Notes: a model not told the origin generated them from the sequence alone. A stretch of DNA of 60,780 nt from Gemmatimonadaceae bacterium (GCA_020851035.1 JADZDM010000011.1:1-60780), one strand, 5' to 3'; shown: positions 28,084 through 37,684, counted from the stretch's first letter. Program-made: numbers and translations.

Positions 28084-30051
28084 ATGCCTGGAATGCCCGA
28101 CATCGTGGCCGGCAAGCTCGCGCACCTGCCCGACTCGCCCGGGGTCTACCTCTGGAAGGACCGGGCGGGGCAGGTGCTGTACGTCGGCAAGGCGAAGAGC
28201 CTCCGCTCGCGCGTGCGCAGCTACTTCGCCAGCGACCACGAGGCCAGCGTCAAGACGCGGCACCTCGTGAACCAGGTTGCGGATGTCGAGACGATCGTGG
28301 TGCCCTCCGAGGCGCACGCGCTGATCCTCGAGAACAACCTGATCAAGGAGTACCGCCCGCGGTTCAACATCGCGCTCCGCGACGACAAGTCGTATCCGTA
28401 CATCAAGGTCACCGTGCAGGAGCCGTACCCGCGCGTGTTCGTCACGCGGCGCTTCCTCTCCGACGGCGCGCGGTATTTCGGTCCCTACACCGACGTCGGC
28501 GCCATGCGCCGCGCCCTGAACGTGGTGAAGCGGATCTTCACCGTGCGGTCGTGCCGGTACGACATGCCGGCCGAGATGCCGGAGCGTGCCTGCCTCGACT
28601 GGCACATCGGCCGCTGCAAGGCGCCGTGCATCGGGCTGCAGGCGCTGGACGACTATCGCGCGATGATCGGCGACGTGCTCCAGTTCCTCGACGGCCGCCC
28701 GCAGGACGTCACCCGGCGCGTGCGCGAGATGATGGAGCGCGCGGCAGCGAACCTCGAGTTCGAGCGGGCCGCCGAGCTGCGGGATGCCCTGCTCAAGCTG
28801 GAGACCATCGAGGAGCCGACCGCGGTCATGCAGGTGGAGGGCGGTGACCGTGACGTCGTCGGCTTCGCGCGCGACGGGGATGATGCCTGCGTCTCGATCC
28901 TCCGGATCCGTGACGGCAAGCTGCTGGCGCGCGACCACCGCTACCTCGCGAACGTGGAAGGGGAGCCGGATGATGCGATCCTGGTGGCCTACCTGCTGCA
29001 GCACTACCAGCACCAGTCGGAGCGCGCGCGCGAGCTGCTGCTGCCGTTCGAGCTGGCCGAGCTGGCGCTGGTCGAGGCGTCGCTGGACAGCTCGCGCCTG
29101 CGGGTGCCGCAGCGCGGCGCCAAGCGCGAGCTGCTGGACCTCGCGATGCAGAACGCGCGGCACCTGCTGGAGGAGATGAAGCTCACCACCGACGACAGCG
29201 ACGAGCGCGCCATCGATCCGGTCTACGACCTGCAGCGGGAGCTGGGCCTGTCGGTGGTGCCGCGCAGCTTCGTCTGCTTCGACATCTCGCATGCCCAGGG
29301 GCGCGACACCGTCGCGAGCATGGTCTGGTTCGAGAACGGGCGTCCGAAGCGCGCCGAGTACCGCAAGTTCAAGGTCGAGGGGGCCTGGGGCAACGACGAC
29401 TTCGCGTCGATGAACGAGGTCGTCACGCGGTACTTCTCGCGGCGCGCGTCCGAGGGCCATTCGCTGCCGGACCTCTGCGTGATCGATGGCGGGAAGGGCC
29501 AGCTGCATGCCGCGCAGGATGCGCTGGCCGCCATCGGTCTGGGGACCGTGCCGCTCGCCAGCCTCGCGAAGAAGGACGAGGAGGTGTTCCTGCCTGGCCG
29601 GAGTGAGTCGCTGCGGCTGTCGCGGCGGTCGCCCGGCCTGCGCCTGCTCCAGATGGCCCGCGACGAGGCACACCGGTTCGCGGTGACGTTCCAGCGCGCG
29701 CGGCGCACGAAGCGCACCGTCACCTCGCAGCTGCTCGAGATCCCCGGCGTCGGCCCCACGCGGCGCCGCGCGCTGCTGCACGCGTTCGGCAGCGTGCAGG
29801 GCGTGCGGGACGCGGGACTCGACGCCATCGCCGCGGTGCCGGGATTCTCGGCTGCCATGGCGCGGAAGGTCCTTGGCGGGCTTGGCGTGGAGTTGCCAGA
29901 GCTCCCTGCGCCGGTGGCGCCAGCACCTGGTGCTGACGCGCCCGGGCTGCCGTCTGCCGCCGTACCGCTCCCCGAGGTGACGTCGCCAGGCGAGCAGTCC
30001 GACGACCTGCCTCCCGATGCCGGACACACCCTCACCCGTGCACCCGAATGA
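28084..30051 (+). CDS. uvrC: Excinuclease ABC subunit C
   Basis: UvrC makes both incisions in nucleotide excision repair. The 655-residue protein has the GIY-YIG nuclease (GVYLWKDRAGQVLYVGKAKSLRSR), four Cys in the segment CRYDMPAEMPERACLDWHIGRCKAPC, a UVR motif (NLEFERAAELRDALLKLE), an RNase H-like nuclease (CFDISHAQGRDTVASMVWFENG) and C-terminal HhH motifs (IPGVGPTRRRALL). An added Pro/Ala-rich tail of ~45 residues is unusual. The start is ATG 28084, with a second ATG three codons on. Confidence 0.96.
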   Translation: MPGMPDIVAGKLAHLPDSPGVYLWKDRAGQVLYVGKAKSLRSRVRSYFASDHEASVKTRHLVNQVADVETIVVPSEAHALILENNLIKEYRPRFNIALRDDKSYPYIKVTVQEPYPRVFVTRRFLSDGARYFGPYTDVGAMRRALNVVKRIFTVRSCRYDMPAEMPERACLDWHIGRCKAPCIGLQALDDYRAMIGDVLQFLDGRPQDVTRRVREMMERAAANLEFERAAELRDALLKLETIEEPTAVMQVEGGDRDVVGFARDGDDACVSILRIRDGKLLARDHRYLANVEGEPDDAILVAYLLQHYQHQSERARELLLPFELAELALVEASLDSSRLRVPQRGAKRELLDLAMQNARHLLEEMKLTTDDSDERAIDPVYDLQRELGLSVVPRSFVCFDISHAQGRDTVASMVWFENGRPKRAEYRKFKVEGAWGNDDFASMNEVVTRYFSRRASEGHSLPDLCVIDGGKGQLHAAQDALAAIGLGTVPLASLAKKDEEVFLPGRSESLRLSRRSPGLRLLQMARDEAHRFAVTFQRARRTKRTVTSQLLEIPGVGPTRRRALLHAFGSVQGVRDAGLDAIAAVPGFSAAMARKVLGGLGVELPELPAPVAPAPGADAPGLPSAAVPLPEVTSPGEQSDDLPPDAGHTLTRAPE

Positions 30052-31217
30052 CGCCCGACTCCGCCGTACCCTGGAGCCTGTACTGCAGTGCCTGCGATGC
30101 CACCGCCTCCGGCGGGACGCTCGCTTCGCTCTGCCCGGCGTGCGGCCAGCCCTGGCTCACCGCCGTCACCCTGCCGCGTGACCGGCAGGCGGCGATCGAC
30201 GGCGCCGCGCGCGGGCTCTGGCGCTACCGCAGCGTGCTGCCGGTCCTGCCCGGTGAACCAGTCGTGGCGCTCGGTGAGGGGTGGACACCGATGCTGGAGG
30301 CCCCCGCACTGGCCGAGACCATCGGTGTCGGACGGCTCTGGATCAAGGATGAGGGACAGAACCCCACCGCCTCGTTCAAGGCGCGCGGGATGGCGCTGGC
30401 CATCACGCGCGCGCGCGCCCTGGGCGTGGCGGGTGTGACCGTGCCCACCGCGGGCAATGCCGGTGCCGCGCTCGCGGCGTACGCGGCTGCCGCCGGCGTG
30501 CCGGTTCGCGTCTACGCGCCGCGCACCACGCCGCCGCCGATCCTCGACACCGTGCTGGCATTCGGCGCGACACTGATCCTGGTGGATGGCCACATCGGCG
30601 ATGCGGGGCGCCTCGCGCGCGAGTATGCCGAGTCGAACGGCTGGTTCAACGTCGCCACGCTGCGGGAGCCGTACCGCGTTGAGGGGATGAAGACGATGGG
30701 CTATGAGATGGCGGAGCAACTCGGCTGGCGGCTGCCGGACGCCTTCATCTACCCGACGGGCGGCGGCGAGGGGACCATCGGCATCTGGAAGGCCATCGCG
30801 GAGATGCAGGGTGCGGGCTGGCTCGACCCGATGGAACGGCGGCCGAAGGTGGTGGTGGCGCAGTCGGCGGGGTGCGCCCCGATCGTGCGGGCGTTCGGGG
30901 CCGGTGAGGTGGCGGCGACGCCGTGGGTGGACCCGGTGACCTATGCGAGCGGATTGCGGGTACCATCGCCGCTGGGGGACCGGTTGCTGCTCCAGGCCCT
31001 GCGCGAGAGCGACGGCGCGGCGATTGCGATTCCCGATGACCGCACGCGGATCGAGACCGCCCGCCTGTCGGCAGCCACCGGCATCGACGCCGCACCGGAG
31101 GGTGGCTGTGCGCTGGCCACGCTGGTGGACCTCGTCGGGCGCGGCACGCTCGGGCGGGAGAGTGAAGTGGTGCTGTTCAACACCGGGAGCGGCGCCAGCT
31201 ACCGGTGGCGCGACTGA
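30048..31217 (+). CDS. thrC: Threonine synthase
   Basis: This PLP enzyme converts O-phosphohomoserine to threonine. The 389-residue protein begins with a zinc-ribbon-like segment (CSACDA...CPACGQ). The PLP lysine lies in NPTASFKARGM, and a phosphate loop TGGGEGT follows. Length and the N-terminal cysteine pair fit the short bacterial/archaeal type. ATG 30048 overlaps uvrC (ATGA). A related PLP lyase is possible but less likely. Confidence 0.85.
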   Translation: MTPDSAVPWSLYCSACDATASGGTLASLCPACGQPWLTAVTLPRDRQAAIDGAARGLWRYRSVLPVLPGEPVVALGEGWTPMLEAPALAETIGVGRLWIKDEGQNPTASFKARGMALAITRARALGVAGVTVPTAGNAGAALAAYAAAAGVPVRVYAPRTTPPPILDTVLAFGATLILVDGHIGDAGRLAREYAESNGWFNVATLREPYRVEGMKTMGYEMAEQLGWRLPDAFIYPTGGGEGTIGIWKAIAEMQGAGWLDPMERRPKVVVAQSAGCAPIVRAFGAGEVAATPWVDPVTYASGLRVPSPLGDRLLLQALRESDGAAIAIPDDRTRIETARLSAATGIDAAPEGGCALATLVDLVGRGTLGRESEVVLFNTGSGASYRWRD

Positions 31218-31221
31218 CGGA

Positions 31222-31238
31222 GCCGTCGTGGCGACGGC
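31222..31238 (+). terminator. Weak hairpin after thrC
   Basis: GCCGTCG (31222-31228) pairs with CGACGGC (31232-31238) across a 3-nt loop. The following bases (CCGCTATGTTT) hold few Ts, so it is only a possible terminator. Confidence 0.35.
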
Positions 31239-31292
31239 CCGCTATGTTTGATGGTTCTCAGGACGGACTTTCTGCGATGACGCATGGCAACG

Positions 31293-31320
31293 GTGAGCGC
31301 GGCGTGCCGAGCTCTACAAT
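31293..31320 (+). promoter_or_regulatory. Candidate promoter of the TPR gene
   Basis: A good -10 box TACAAT (31315-31320) stands 22 bases before the ATG. A poor -35 (GTGAGC, 31293-31298) lies 16 bases upstream. The short leader then holds the ribosome site GGAG at 31330-31333. Confidence 0.45.
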
Positions 31321-31342
31321 ACGAACTCTGGAGAAATTTCGC

Positions 31343-32911
31343 ATGGCTTTCTGGACCACACGGAGTGGCGCTCGGATCCTCGTCGCGCTGGCGATGGCCG
31401 GTGGCTCGCTTGGTGCGCAGGCCGCAGCCAAGTGTGACCTGAACCTCCAGTCGCACCCGAAGCTGCTCACGGCCGGGCTGGTGTTCAACGGGATCTTCAA
31501 GGCCACCGCCACGCCGGCGGACAAGGCCAAGGGCCTCGCCTCGACCGTGAAGGCCCTCACGGACGACGTGACCGGCTTTCCGGCCAACGTGCAGCCCAGT
31601 CGCAACTTCCTGCTCGGCCAGACCTTCCTCGTCTGGCTCGACCAGCCGGGCATCGGCCTCTCCGAGAACCGCGCGAAGATCGGCTACACCGCCGATCCCA
31701 CCGGCACCATCGACCTCGCCGCGGCGCTCGACTCCGCGTTCGACGCCATCCGCGCCGTGAAGCCGGAGTGCTCCGACTCGCTCAAGCTCTACACGAACGG
31801 GCTCTGGGGGCAGCTGATCAACAAGGCCGTGAACTTCACGAACTCGCAGCAGCTCGACTCGGCGGCGCTCTACGCGCAGCGCTCGCTCCTGTTCGACGAT
31901 CGCCAGTACTACGCATACAACATCATGTCGAACATCGCCATCGTGAAGGACGACACGGCGGGGATGATCGAGTGGTTCAACAAGACGATCGACGTCACGA
32001 GTGCCTCGAAGGACACGGCCGTGCTGAAGGTGCGCGACAACATCCTCCAGAACCTCGGGGCCCTGTACACGAATGCGGCGTCGACCGCGACCGGGGCGCA
32101 GAAGGACTCGATGACGAAGGCCGCGGTCGCGACGTACCAGCGGTACCTGGCGCTGTACCCGAACGATCTGTCCACCAAGCTGCGCATCATGCGCATGTCG
32201 GGCACCACGCTCGACAGCGCCGGTGCGACGCGCTTCGTGGACGAGGTGCTGTCGAACGTCGCTGCCGTGAACGACGCCCAGCTCACCGACGCTGGCGCCG
32301 AGCTGACGAAGAACAAGCTGTACGTGCCGGGGCTCCGCCTGTTCGAGGCGGCCCTGAAGAAGAACCCGTACAGCCGCGATGGCCTGTACAACTCGGCCGT
32401 GGCGCTGAACAACCTCGAGCGCTTCGACGAGATCCGCCCGTTCTTCGCCCGGCTGAAGGAGATCGACCCGAACAACACCGGCATCTACCAGCTTGCGCGG
32501 AACGTGCAGCAGTCGAAGAAGCTGGCCGTGCAGACCCGTGCCAACCGCGGCGTGCGCCCGCGCCCGGGCCAGACGATCATGCTGAACCCGGCACAGCAGG
32601 CGCAGATCAAGGTCATCAACGACTCGCTGGTGTACTTCACGTCGGTCGCACAGGCGATGTCCCCCACCGTGGACGTCCGCAGCTTCTCGGTGACCGGTGA
32701 CGGTGCGAGCTTTGGCGCGGTGGTGCAGGTGCCGCCGGACAAGCCGGCCGCTGCGTTCAGCATCGTGGTGGAGTTCATCGACGCCGCCGGCGCGGTGGTG
32801 GCCACCCAGACCGTGCAGACGAAGCAGATCGACGCCGGCGGGTTCGACCAGGTGTCGGCGGCGGGGAAGGGGGCGAGCATCGTGGCCTTCCGGTACCGCG
32901 TCGCGAAGTAG
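31343..32911 (+). CDS. Secreted tetratricopeptide-repeat protein, function unknown
   Basis: The 522-residue protein has a signal peptide (MAFWTTRSGARILVALAMAGG, cleavage near GAQA-AA). Helical repeats of TPR type span roughly residues 120-400 (for example LYAQRSLLFDDRQYYAYNIMSNIAIVKDD and LYNSAVALNNLERFDEIRPFFARLKEIDP). A beta-rich C-terminal ~90 residues follows. There are few Cys and no catalytic motif. The start is ATG 31343, supported by GGAG 10-13 bases upstream, a candidate promoter and the signal peptide. A role as a periplasmic scaffold is possible but not shown. Confidence 0.75.
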   Translation: MAFWTTRSGARILVALAMAGGSLGAQAAAKCDLNLQSHPKLLTAGLVFNGIFKATATPADKAKGLASTVKALTDDVTGFPANVQPSRNFLLGQTFLVWLDQPGIGLSENRAKIGYTADPTGTIDLAAALDSAFDAIRAVKPECSDSLKLYTNGLWGQLINKAVNFTNSQQLDSAALYAQRSLLFDDRQYYAYNIMSNIAIVKDDTAGMIEWFNKTIDVTSASKDTAVLKVRDNILQNLGALYTNAASTATGAQKDSMTKAAVATYQRYLALYPNDLSTKLRIMRMSGTTLDSAGATRFVDEVLSNVAAVNDAQLTDAGAELTKNKLYVPGLRLFEAALKKNPYSRDGLYNSAVALNNLERFDEIRPFFARLKEIDPNNTGIYQLARNVQQSKKLAVQTRANRGVRPRPGQTIMLNPAQQAQIKVINDSLVYFTSVAQAMSPTVDVRSFSVTGDGASFGAVVQVPPDKPAAAFSIVVEFIDAAGAVVATQTVQTKQIDAGGFDQVSAAGKGASIVAFRYRVAK

Positions 32912-32932
32912 CGAAAGCGGGGGCGGTGAAGT

Positions 32933-32965
32933 GCCGGAAGTCCATGCGATTGCTTGACTTCCGGC
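32933..32965 (+). terminator. Hairpin after the TPR gene
   Basis: GCCGGAAGTC (32933-32942) pairs with GACTTCCGGC (32956-32965) over a 13-nt loop. No T run follows, and the right arm overlaps a promoter-like TTGACT, so it may be a terminator or an operator. Confidence 0.5.
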
Positions 32966-32982
32966 CCCTCATCTCCTAGCTT
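32954..32982 (+). promoter_or_regulatory. Candidate promoter of the PDZ/DUF512 gene
   Basis: TTGACT (32954-32959) and TAGCTT (32977-32982) are separated by 17 bases. Transcription would begin near 32989, after the ATG at 32985, which excludes that codon as start and supports ATG 33063. Confidence 0.55.
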
Positions 32983-33062
32983 CCATGAGCCGCGCCCCCG
33001 GTCTCCGCGGGGCGCGGCTTCGTGTTGCAGGGTGGGTCCGGCAGGGGTCGACGGAGGAGTGC

Positions 33063-34364
33063 ATGGTGCGTGTGGCGGCCGTCGAGGACGGGCAGCTCGG
33101 GGCGTCTCTGGGAATCGTGCGCGGCACCGAGCTGCGCGCGGTCAACGGGCGCCCGATCGAGGATTTCCTCGACTGGGAGTTCCTGACCGCCGACGAGGAG
33201 TTCACGGTGGACGTGCGCCAGCCTGACGGCAGCGAGCACTCGTGGCGCGTCGTGCGGCCGGAAGGGGCGTCGCTCGGGCTCGAGCTCGAGCCGCCGACGG
33301 TGCGCCGCTGCGCCAACCGCTGCGAGTTCTGCTTCATCGAGGGGCTGCCCAAGGGACTGCGCAAGCCGCTCTACATCCGCGACGACGACTACCGCCTCTC
33401 GTTCGCGTACGGGAACTTCGCGACGCTGTCGAACGTGAAGGAGCGCGACATCGCCCGCATCATCGAGTACCGGCTCTCGCCGCTGTACGTCTCGGTGCAT
33501 GCGACGCCATGGGAGGCGCGGAAGGTGCTGCTCAACAACCCGCGGGTCCCCGACATCCTCGGTCAGCTGACCGCCCTGGCGGCCGGCGGCATCCAGTTCC
33601 ACGGGCAGATGGTGATCGTGCCCGGGCTGACCGACGGCGCGGTGCTGGAGCAGTCCCTCACCGACCTCTGGGACATGCACGAGGCGGTGATCTCGGTGGC
33701 GCTGGTGCCGGTGGGGCTGACGCAGTTCTCGCACCTCTACACCGGACGCAGCATGGACCAGGACGCGGCGCGCGCGCTGCTCGACATCGTCGAGCGCTGG
33801 GCGGCCCGCGGCCTCCGCGAACGTGGTGATCGCTGGGTCTACGGCTCAGACGAGCTCTACCTGCTGTCCGGGGCGCCGCTGCCCGACGCGGAGCACTACG
33901 GCGACTTTCCGCAGATCGAGAACGGGGTCGGTGCGGTCGCCTCGCTGCGCGAGCGCGTGGCCGCCGGGCTCTCGCGCCTGCCGCGCCTGGAGGGCCGGCG
34001 CATCGCGGTCGTGACCGGCACCAGCATGGCGCCGCTCCTGCCACCGCTGCTCGAGCGCCTGGCCGCCGCCACCGGCGCCAGCTTCGAGCTGCTGCCCATC
34101 GACAACGCCCTGTTCGGCCCGACGACCACCACCGCCGGGCTGCTCACCAGCGACGATTTCCGTCGCGCGCTGGCCGGTCGCACCGGCTTCGATCTCGCGC
34201 TGATCCCGGCCGAGAGCATCAACGAGAACGGCGTCTTCCTCGATGACACGAGCTTCGTGTCGCTGCGCGAGGAGTTCCCGTTCCCGGTGTATCCATCGTA
34301 CGATTTCATCGACGTGCTGGAGGCGGAACCAGCCGTCGGTTCGTCATTCAGGAGTGCTGCGTGA
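33063..34364 (+). CDS. PDZ/radical-SAM-like DUF512 protein
   Basis: The 433-residue protein starts with a PDZ-like domain (VEDGQLGASLGIVRGTELRAVNGRPI). A cysteine cluster follows, CANRCEFCF (CX3CX2C), which should bind an Fe-S cluster as in radical SAM enzymes. A DUF512 C-terminal domain completes it. ATG 33063 is preferred over 32985 because GGAGGAG lies at 33053-33059 and a promoter-like pair lies between them. The function is unknown; the family commonly sits beside der, as here. It overlaps der by 4 bases (GTGA). Confidence 0.85.
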   Translation: MVRVAAVEDGQLGASLGIVRGTELRAVNGRPIEDFLDWEFLTADEEFTVDVRQPDGSEHSWRVVRPEGASLGLELEPPTVRRCANRCEFCFIEGLPKGLRKPLYIRDDDYRLSFAYGNFATLSNVKERDIARIIEYRLSPLYVSVHATPWEARKVLLNNPRVPDILGQLTALAAGGIQFHGQMVIVPGLTDGAVLEQSLTDLWDMHEAVISVALVPVGLTQFSHLYTGRSMDQDAARALLDIVERWAARGLRERGDRWVYGSDELYLLSGAPLPDAEHYGDFPQIENGVGAVASLRERVAAGLSRLPRLEGRRIAVVTGTSMAPLLPPLLERLAAATGASFELLPIDNALFGPTTTTAGLLTSDDFRRALAGRTGFDLALIPAESINENGVFLDDTSFVSLREEFPFPVYPSYDFIDVLEAEPAVGSSFRSAA

Positions 34365-35677
34365 GTATCCCAATCGTTGCCCTGGTCGGCCGTCCGAACG
34401 TGGGCAAGTCGGCGTTGTACAATCGCATCATCGGTGACCGGAATGCGGCCATCGTGAGCGAGGTGGCCGGCACCACCCGTGACCGCCACTTCGGGCGTGC
34501 CACCTGGAACGGCCGCGACTTCTGGCTGGTCGACACCGGCGGCCTGCCCGAGGACACCCTCGACCCGATGGACGTCGAGATCAAGCGCCAGGTGAAGGAG
34601 GCCATCGCCGAGGCCGACCTGCTGCTCTTCGTCACCGACGCGAAGCTCGGCCTGGTGCCGAGCGACGTGAAGGTGGCGGACCTGATGCGCGAGAGCGGCA
34701 AGCCGTGGCTGCTGGTCGCGAACAAGTGCGACGAGTTCGGCACCATCGCACACTACGAGTTCTACTCGCTCGGCGCGGGTGATCCGTTCCCCGTCTCGGC
34801 GCAGAACAGCGCGGGGATCGGTGACTTGCTGGACGCCGTCACGGAGCAGCTCCCGGAGGGCCTCGAGGAGGAGCCGGACGCGCTGCGGGTCGCGGTCATC
34901 GGGCGGCCGAACGTGGGCAAGTCGTCGATCGTGAACCGGCTGCTCGGGGAGGACCGCCTCGTCGTCACCGACGTGGCCGGCACCACGCGCGACGCCATCG
35001 ACAGCCCCATGCTGTACCACGGGCGGCGGCTGATCTTCGTGGACACGGCGGGACTCCGGCGCCCGACGCGAGTGGATGACGGCATCGAGTTCTACTCGAC
35101 ACTGCGCACCCGGCGCGCGATCGAGCGCGCCGAGATCTGCGTGCTGGTGCTGGACGCCACGCTCGGCCTCGAGAACCAGGACCTGAAGATCGCCTCGCTG
35201 GCCTTCGAGGAGGCGGGCCGCGGCCTGATCGTCGTGGTGAACAAGTGGGACGCGAAGGAGGAGAAGGGCGACAAGTCCGCCGCCCACTTCCAGCGCGATG
35301 CCGGTGAGAAGGTGCCGTACCTGAAGTTCGTGCCGTTCGTGTTCACGTCGGCCCTCACCGGCCAGCGCGTGACGAAGATCCTCGACCTCATCCTGCAGGT
35401 CGAGGCGGAACGGGAGAAGCGGATCTCGACGTCCGAAGTGAACCAGACCCTCGAGGAGCTGGTGGCGCGCCGCCAGCCGCCCCAGGCGGCCGGCCGCGAG
35501 ATCAAGCTGAAGTACGCCACCCAGGTCGAGGTGTCCCCGCCGGCCATCGGCGTCTGGGGCAACCACCCCGAGCTCGTGCAGGAGCACTACGTGCGCTACC
35601 TGCACAACGGGTTCCGCGCGGCCTACGGCTTCACCGGCAACCCGCTGCGCATCCTCATGAAGCGGAAGGGCGACTGA
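34361..35677 (+). CDS. der: Ribosome biogenesis GTPase Der (EngA)
   Basis: Der acts in 50S subunit maturation. The 438-residue protein has two tandem GTPase domains, each with the P-loop GRPNVGKS (near residues 10 and 184) and a VAGTTRD switch. A C-terminal KH-like domain ends in the basic GNPLRILMKRKGD. It shares its last base with the first base of plsY. Confidence 0.96.
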   Translation: MSIPIVALVGRPNVGKSALYNRIIGDRNAAIVSEVAGTTRDRHFGRATWNGRDFWLVDTGGLPEDTLDPMDVEIKRQVKEAIAEADLLLFVTDAKLGLVPSDVKVADLMRESGKPWLLVANKCDEFGTIAHYEFYSLGAGDPFPVSAQNSAGIGDLLDAVTEQLPEGLEEEPDALRVAVIGRPNVGKSSIVNRLLGEDRLVVTDVAGTTRDAIDSPMLYHGRRLIFVDTAGLRRPTRVDDGIEFYSTLRTRRAIERAEICVLVLDATLGLENQDLKIASLAFEEAGRGLIVVVNKWDAKEEKGDKSAAHFQRDAGEKVPYLKFVPFVFTSALTGQRVTKILDLILQVEAEREKRISTSEVNQTLEELVARRQPPQAAGREIKLKYATQVEVSPPAIGVWGNHPELVQEHYVRYLHNGFRAAYGFTGNPLRILMKRKGD

Positions 35678-36315
35678 TGCATCCCGTGGCCGGCCTCGTG
35701 GTGGCGTACCTCGTCGGCTCGATCCCGTCGGCGTTCCTCGCCGGGAAGGCGAAGGGCGTGGACCTGCGGACGGTGGGCAGCGGCAACCTCGGCGCCACCA
35801 ACGTCTTCCGCACCCTCGGCTGGAAGATCGGGCTCACGGTTTACATCGCCGACTGCCTGAAGGGCTTCCTGCCGGTGGCGCTGCTGCCGGGGGCAACCGG
35901 GACGTCCGAGATCGGCTGGCGGATCGGCTACGGCATCGCCGCCATCATGGGCCACGTGAAGCCCGTCTTCCTGCTGGGCAAGGGCGGGGGCAAGGGCGTG
36001 GCGACGGCCTCCGGCGTGTTCCTGGCGCTGGCGCCGATGGCGATGGCCTTCGCGATGGTCAGCTTCGCGGCCGTCGTTGCCGCGTCGGGCTACGTGTCAC
36101 TCGGCTCGCTGGTCTCGGCCGTGGTCCTGGTGGCCGCCGTGGCCCTGCGTGGCACCGGTGGCGCGCCGCTCCTGGTGACCGTGTCGCTGGTGGCCGCGTT
36201 CGTGTTCTGGACGCATCGCGCGAACATCGGCCGGCTGCGCGACGGCACCGAGCACCGCTTCGGCAAGCGCGGGAAGAAGGCCGTCGGCGGTGCCGGCCAG
36301 GAGTCGGCGTCGTGA
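35677..36315 (+). CDS. plsY: Glycerol-3-phosphate acyltransferase PlsY
   Basis: PlsY transfers acyl groups from acyl-phosphate to glycerol-3-phosphate in membrane lipid synthesis. The 212-residue membrane protein shows the three conserved loops: SIPSAFLAG, GSGNLGATNVFRTLG and GHVKPVFLLGKGGGKGVAT. About five hydrophobic segments are present. It overlaps gpsA by 4 bases, pairing it with the enzyme that supplies its substrate. Confidence 0.94.
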   Translation: MHPVAGLVVAYLVGSIPSAFLAGKAKGVDLRTVGSGNLGATNVFRTLGWKIGLTVYIADCLKGFLPVALLPGATGTSEIGWRIGYGIAAIMGHVKPVFLLGKGGGKGVATASGVFLALAPMAMAFAMVSFAAVVAASGYVSLGSLVSAVVLVAAVALRGTGGAPLLVTVSLVAAFVFWTHRANIGRLRDGTEHRFGKRGKKAVGGAGQESAS

Positions 36316-37307
36316 CGCGCGCGGCCGTGGTGGGCGCGGGCGCCTGGGGCACGGCGCTGGCCGACCTCGTTGCGCGCAACGGCAAGCGCACCGTCCTCTG
36401 GGCGCGAGAGGCCGATGTCGTGGCCGACGTGAACACGAACCACCGCAACACGCGGTTCCTGGCCGGCGCGGAGCTGGCCCCGCTGCTCACGGCCTCCGAC
36501 GACCTGGCGGCGGCGGTGGCCGACGCCTCCACCGTCACCTTCGTCGCGCCGTCACATGTGCTGCGCGGCGTGATCCGGAGCGCGGCGCACGCCGTGCGAA
36601 AGGACGCATTCCTGATCGTGGCCACCAAGGGCATCGAGCGTGACACCTTCGCGCTGATGACCGACATCGTCGCCGAGGAGCTGCCCGGCCGGCCGGTGGT
36701 GGCACTGTCGGGCCCCAGCTTCGCGGCCGAGGTGGCCCAGCGGCAGCCGACGGCCGTGGTGGCCGCCAGCCGCGACGAGGCGGCCGCGTTACACGCGCAG
36801 CGGCTCTTCGCGTCGCCGGAGTTCCGCGTCTACACGCAGCGCGACGTGGTGGGTGTGGAGCTCGGCGGCGCCCTCAAGAACGTGATGGCGGTCGCGACCG
36901 GCGTGCTCGACGGGCTCGGGCTCGGCTTCAACCCGCGGGCGGCCCTCATCACCCGCGGCCTGGCCGAGATGACCCGCCTGGGCGTGGCGCTGGGGGCGGA
37001 ACCGCTCACCTTCGCCGGCCTTGCCGGGATGGGTGACCTGGTGCTCACGTGCACCGGCTCGCTCAGCCGCAACCGCACGGTGGGGGTGGAGATCGGGCAG
37101 GGTCGCCCCGTGGACGAGGTGCTGCATGCCCGCGAGACCATTGCCGAAGGCGTGGTCACGACGCAGAGTGCACATGCGCTGGCGCTGGCGCGTGGGGTGG
37201 ACATGCCGATCGTGCGTTCGATGCACCGCATCCTCTTCGAGGCGATGCCGCCGCGAGATGCGATCACCGACCTGATGGCACGCGCGCTGCGTGCAGAGAG
37301 CGACTGA
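36312..37307 (+). CDS. gpsA: Glycerol-3-phosphate dehydrogenase [NAD(P)+]
   Basis: GpsA reduces dihydroxyacetone phosphate to glycerol-3-phosphate. The 331-residue protein has the nucleotide-binding GAGAWGTALA near residue 10, VALSGPSFAAEV and the catalytic region VELGGALKNVMAVATG. It follows plsY with a GTGA overlap. Its last base is shared with the MerR gene start. Confidence 0.95.
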   Translation: MTRAAVVGAGAWGTALADLVARNGKRTVLWAREADVVADVNTNHRNTRFLAGAELAPLLTASDDLAAAVADASTVTFVAPSHVLRGVIRSAAHAVRKDAFLIVATKGIERDTFALMTDIVAEELPGRPVVALSGPSFAAEVAQRQPTAVVAASRDEAAALHAQRLFASPEFRVYTQRDVVGVELGGALKNVMAVATGVLDGLGLGFNPRAALITRGLAEMTRLGVALGAEPLTFAGLAGMGDLVLTCTGSLSRNRTVGVEIGQGRPVDEVLHARETIAEGVVTTQSAHALALARGVDMPIVRSMHRILFEAMPPRDAITDLMARALRAESD

Positions 37308-37684
37308 TGGCTGTGGCATCGCGCGAGCCCGTCCAGGAGTTCTTCTCGATCGGCGAGGTGTGCTCGCTGACCGAGCTGAAGCCGCACGTGCTGCGCTACT
37401 GGGAAGGGCAGTTCCGCTTCCTGAATCCGGCCAAGAACCGGTCCGGCAACCGCGTGTACCAGCGGCGCGAGGTCGAGCTGATCCAGCTCGTCAAGCACCT
37501 GCTCTACACCGAGAAGTACACGATCGAGGGGGCCAAGCGGCGCGTGGATGAGCTCCGCAAGTCCAGCGACCTGCGGCCGAGCGCGCGCCAGGCACTGGAA
37601 GTCGCGACATGGACGAGCATCGAGACGGAACTGCGTGAGATCCTGCGTGACCTCACGGCACCGGTCACGCGCGCCGGCGGATGA
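37307..37684 (+). CDS. MerR-family transcriptional regulator
   Basis: The 125-residue protein has an N-terminal winged-helix of the MerR type (FFSIGEVCSLTELKPHVLRYWEGQF). The second wing reads NRSGNRVYQRREVELIQLVKHLLY, and a short helical dimerisation tail follows. No metal-binding Cys cluster is visible, so it is not a metal sensor by eye. It is co-translated with gpsA and the glycosyltransferase, a common arrangement; its target is unknown. Confidence 0.88.
   Translation: MAVASREPVQEFFSIGEVCSLTELKPHVLRYWEGQFRFLNPAKNRSGNRVYQRREVELIQLVKHLLYTEKYTIEGAKRRVDELRKSSDLRPSARQALEVATWTSIETELREILRDLTAPVTRAGG

Noticed and set aside
32985-33062. ATG 32985 as start of the DUF512 protein
   Set aside because: It lies before the predicted transcription start, with no ribosome site, whereas ATG 33063 has GGAGGAG upstream.
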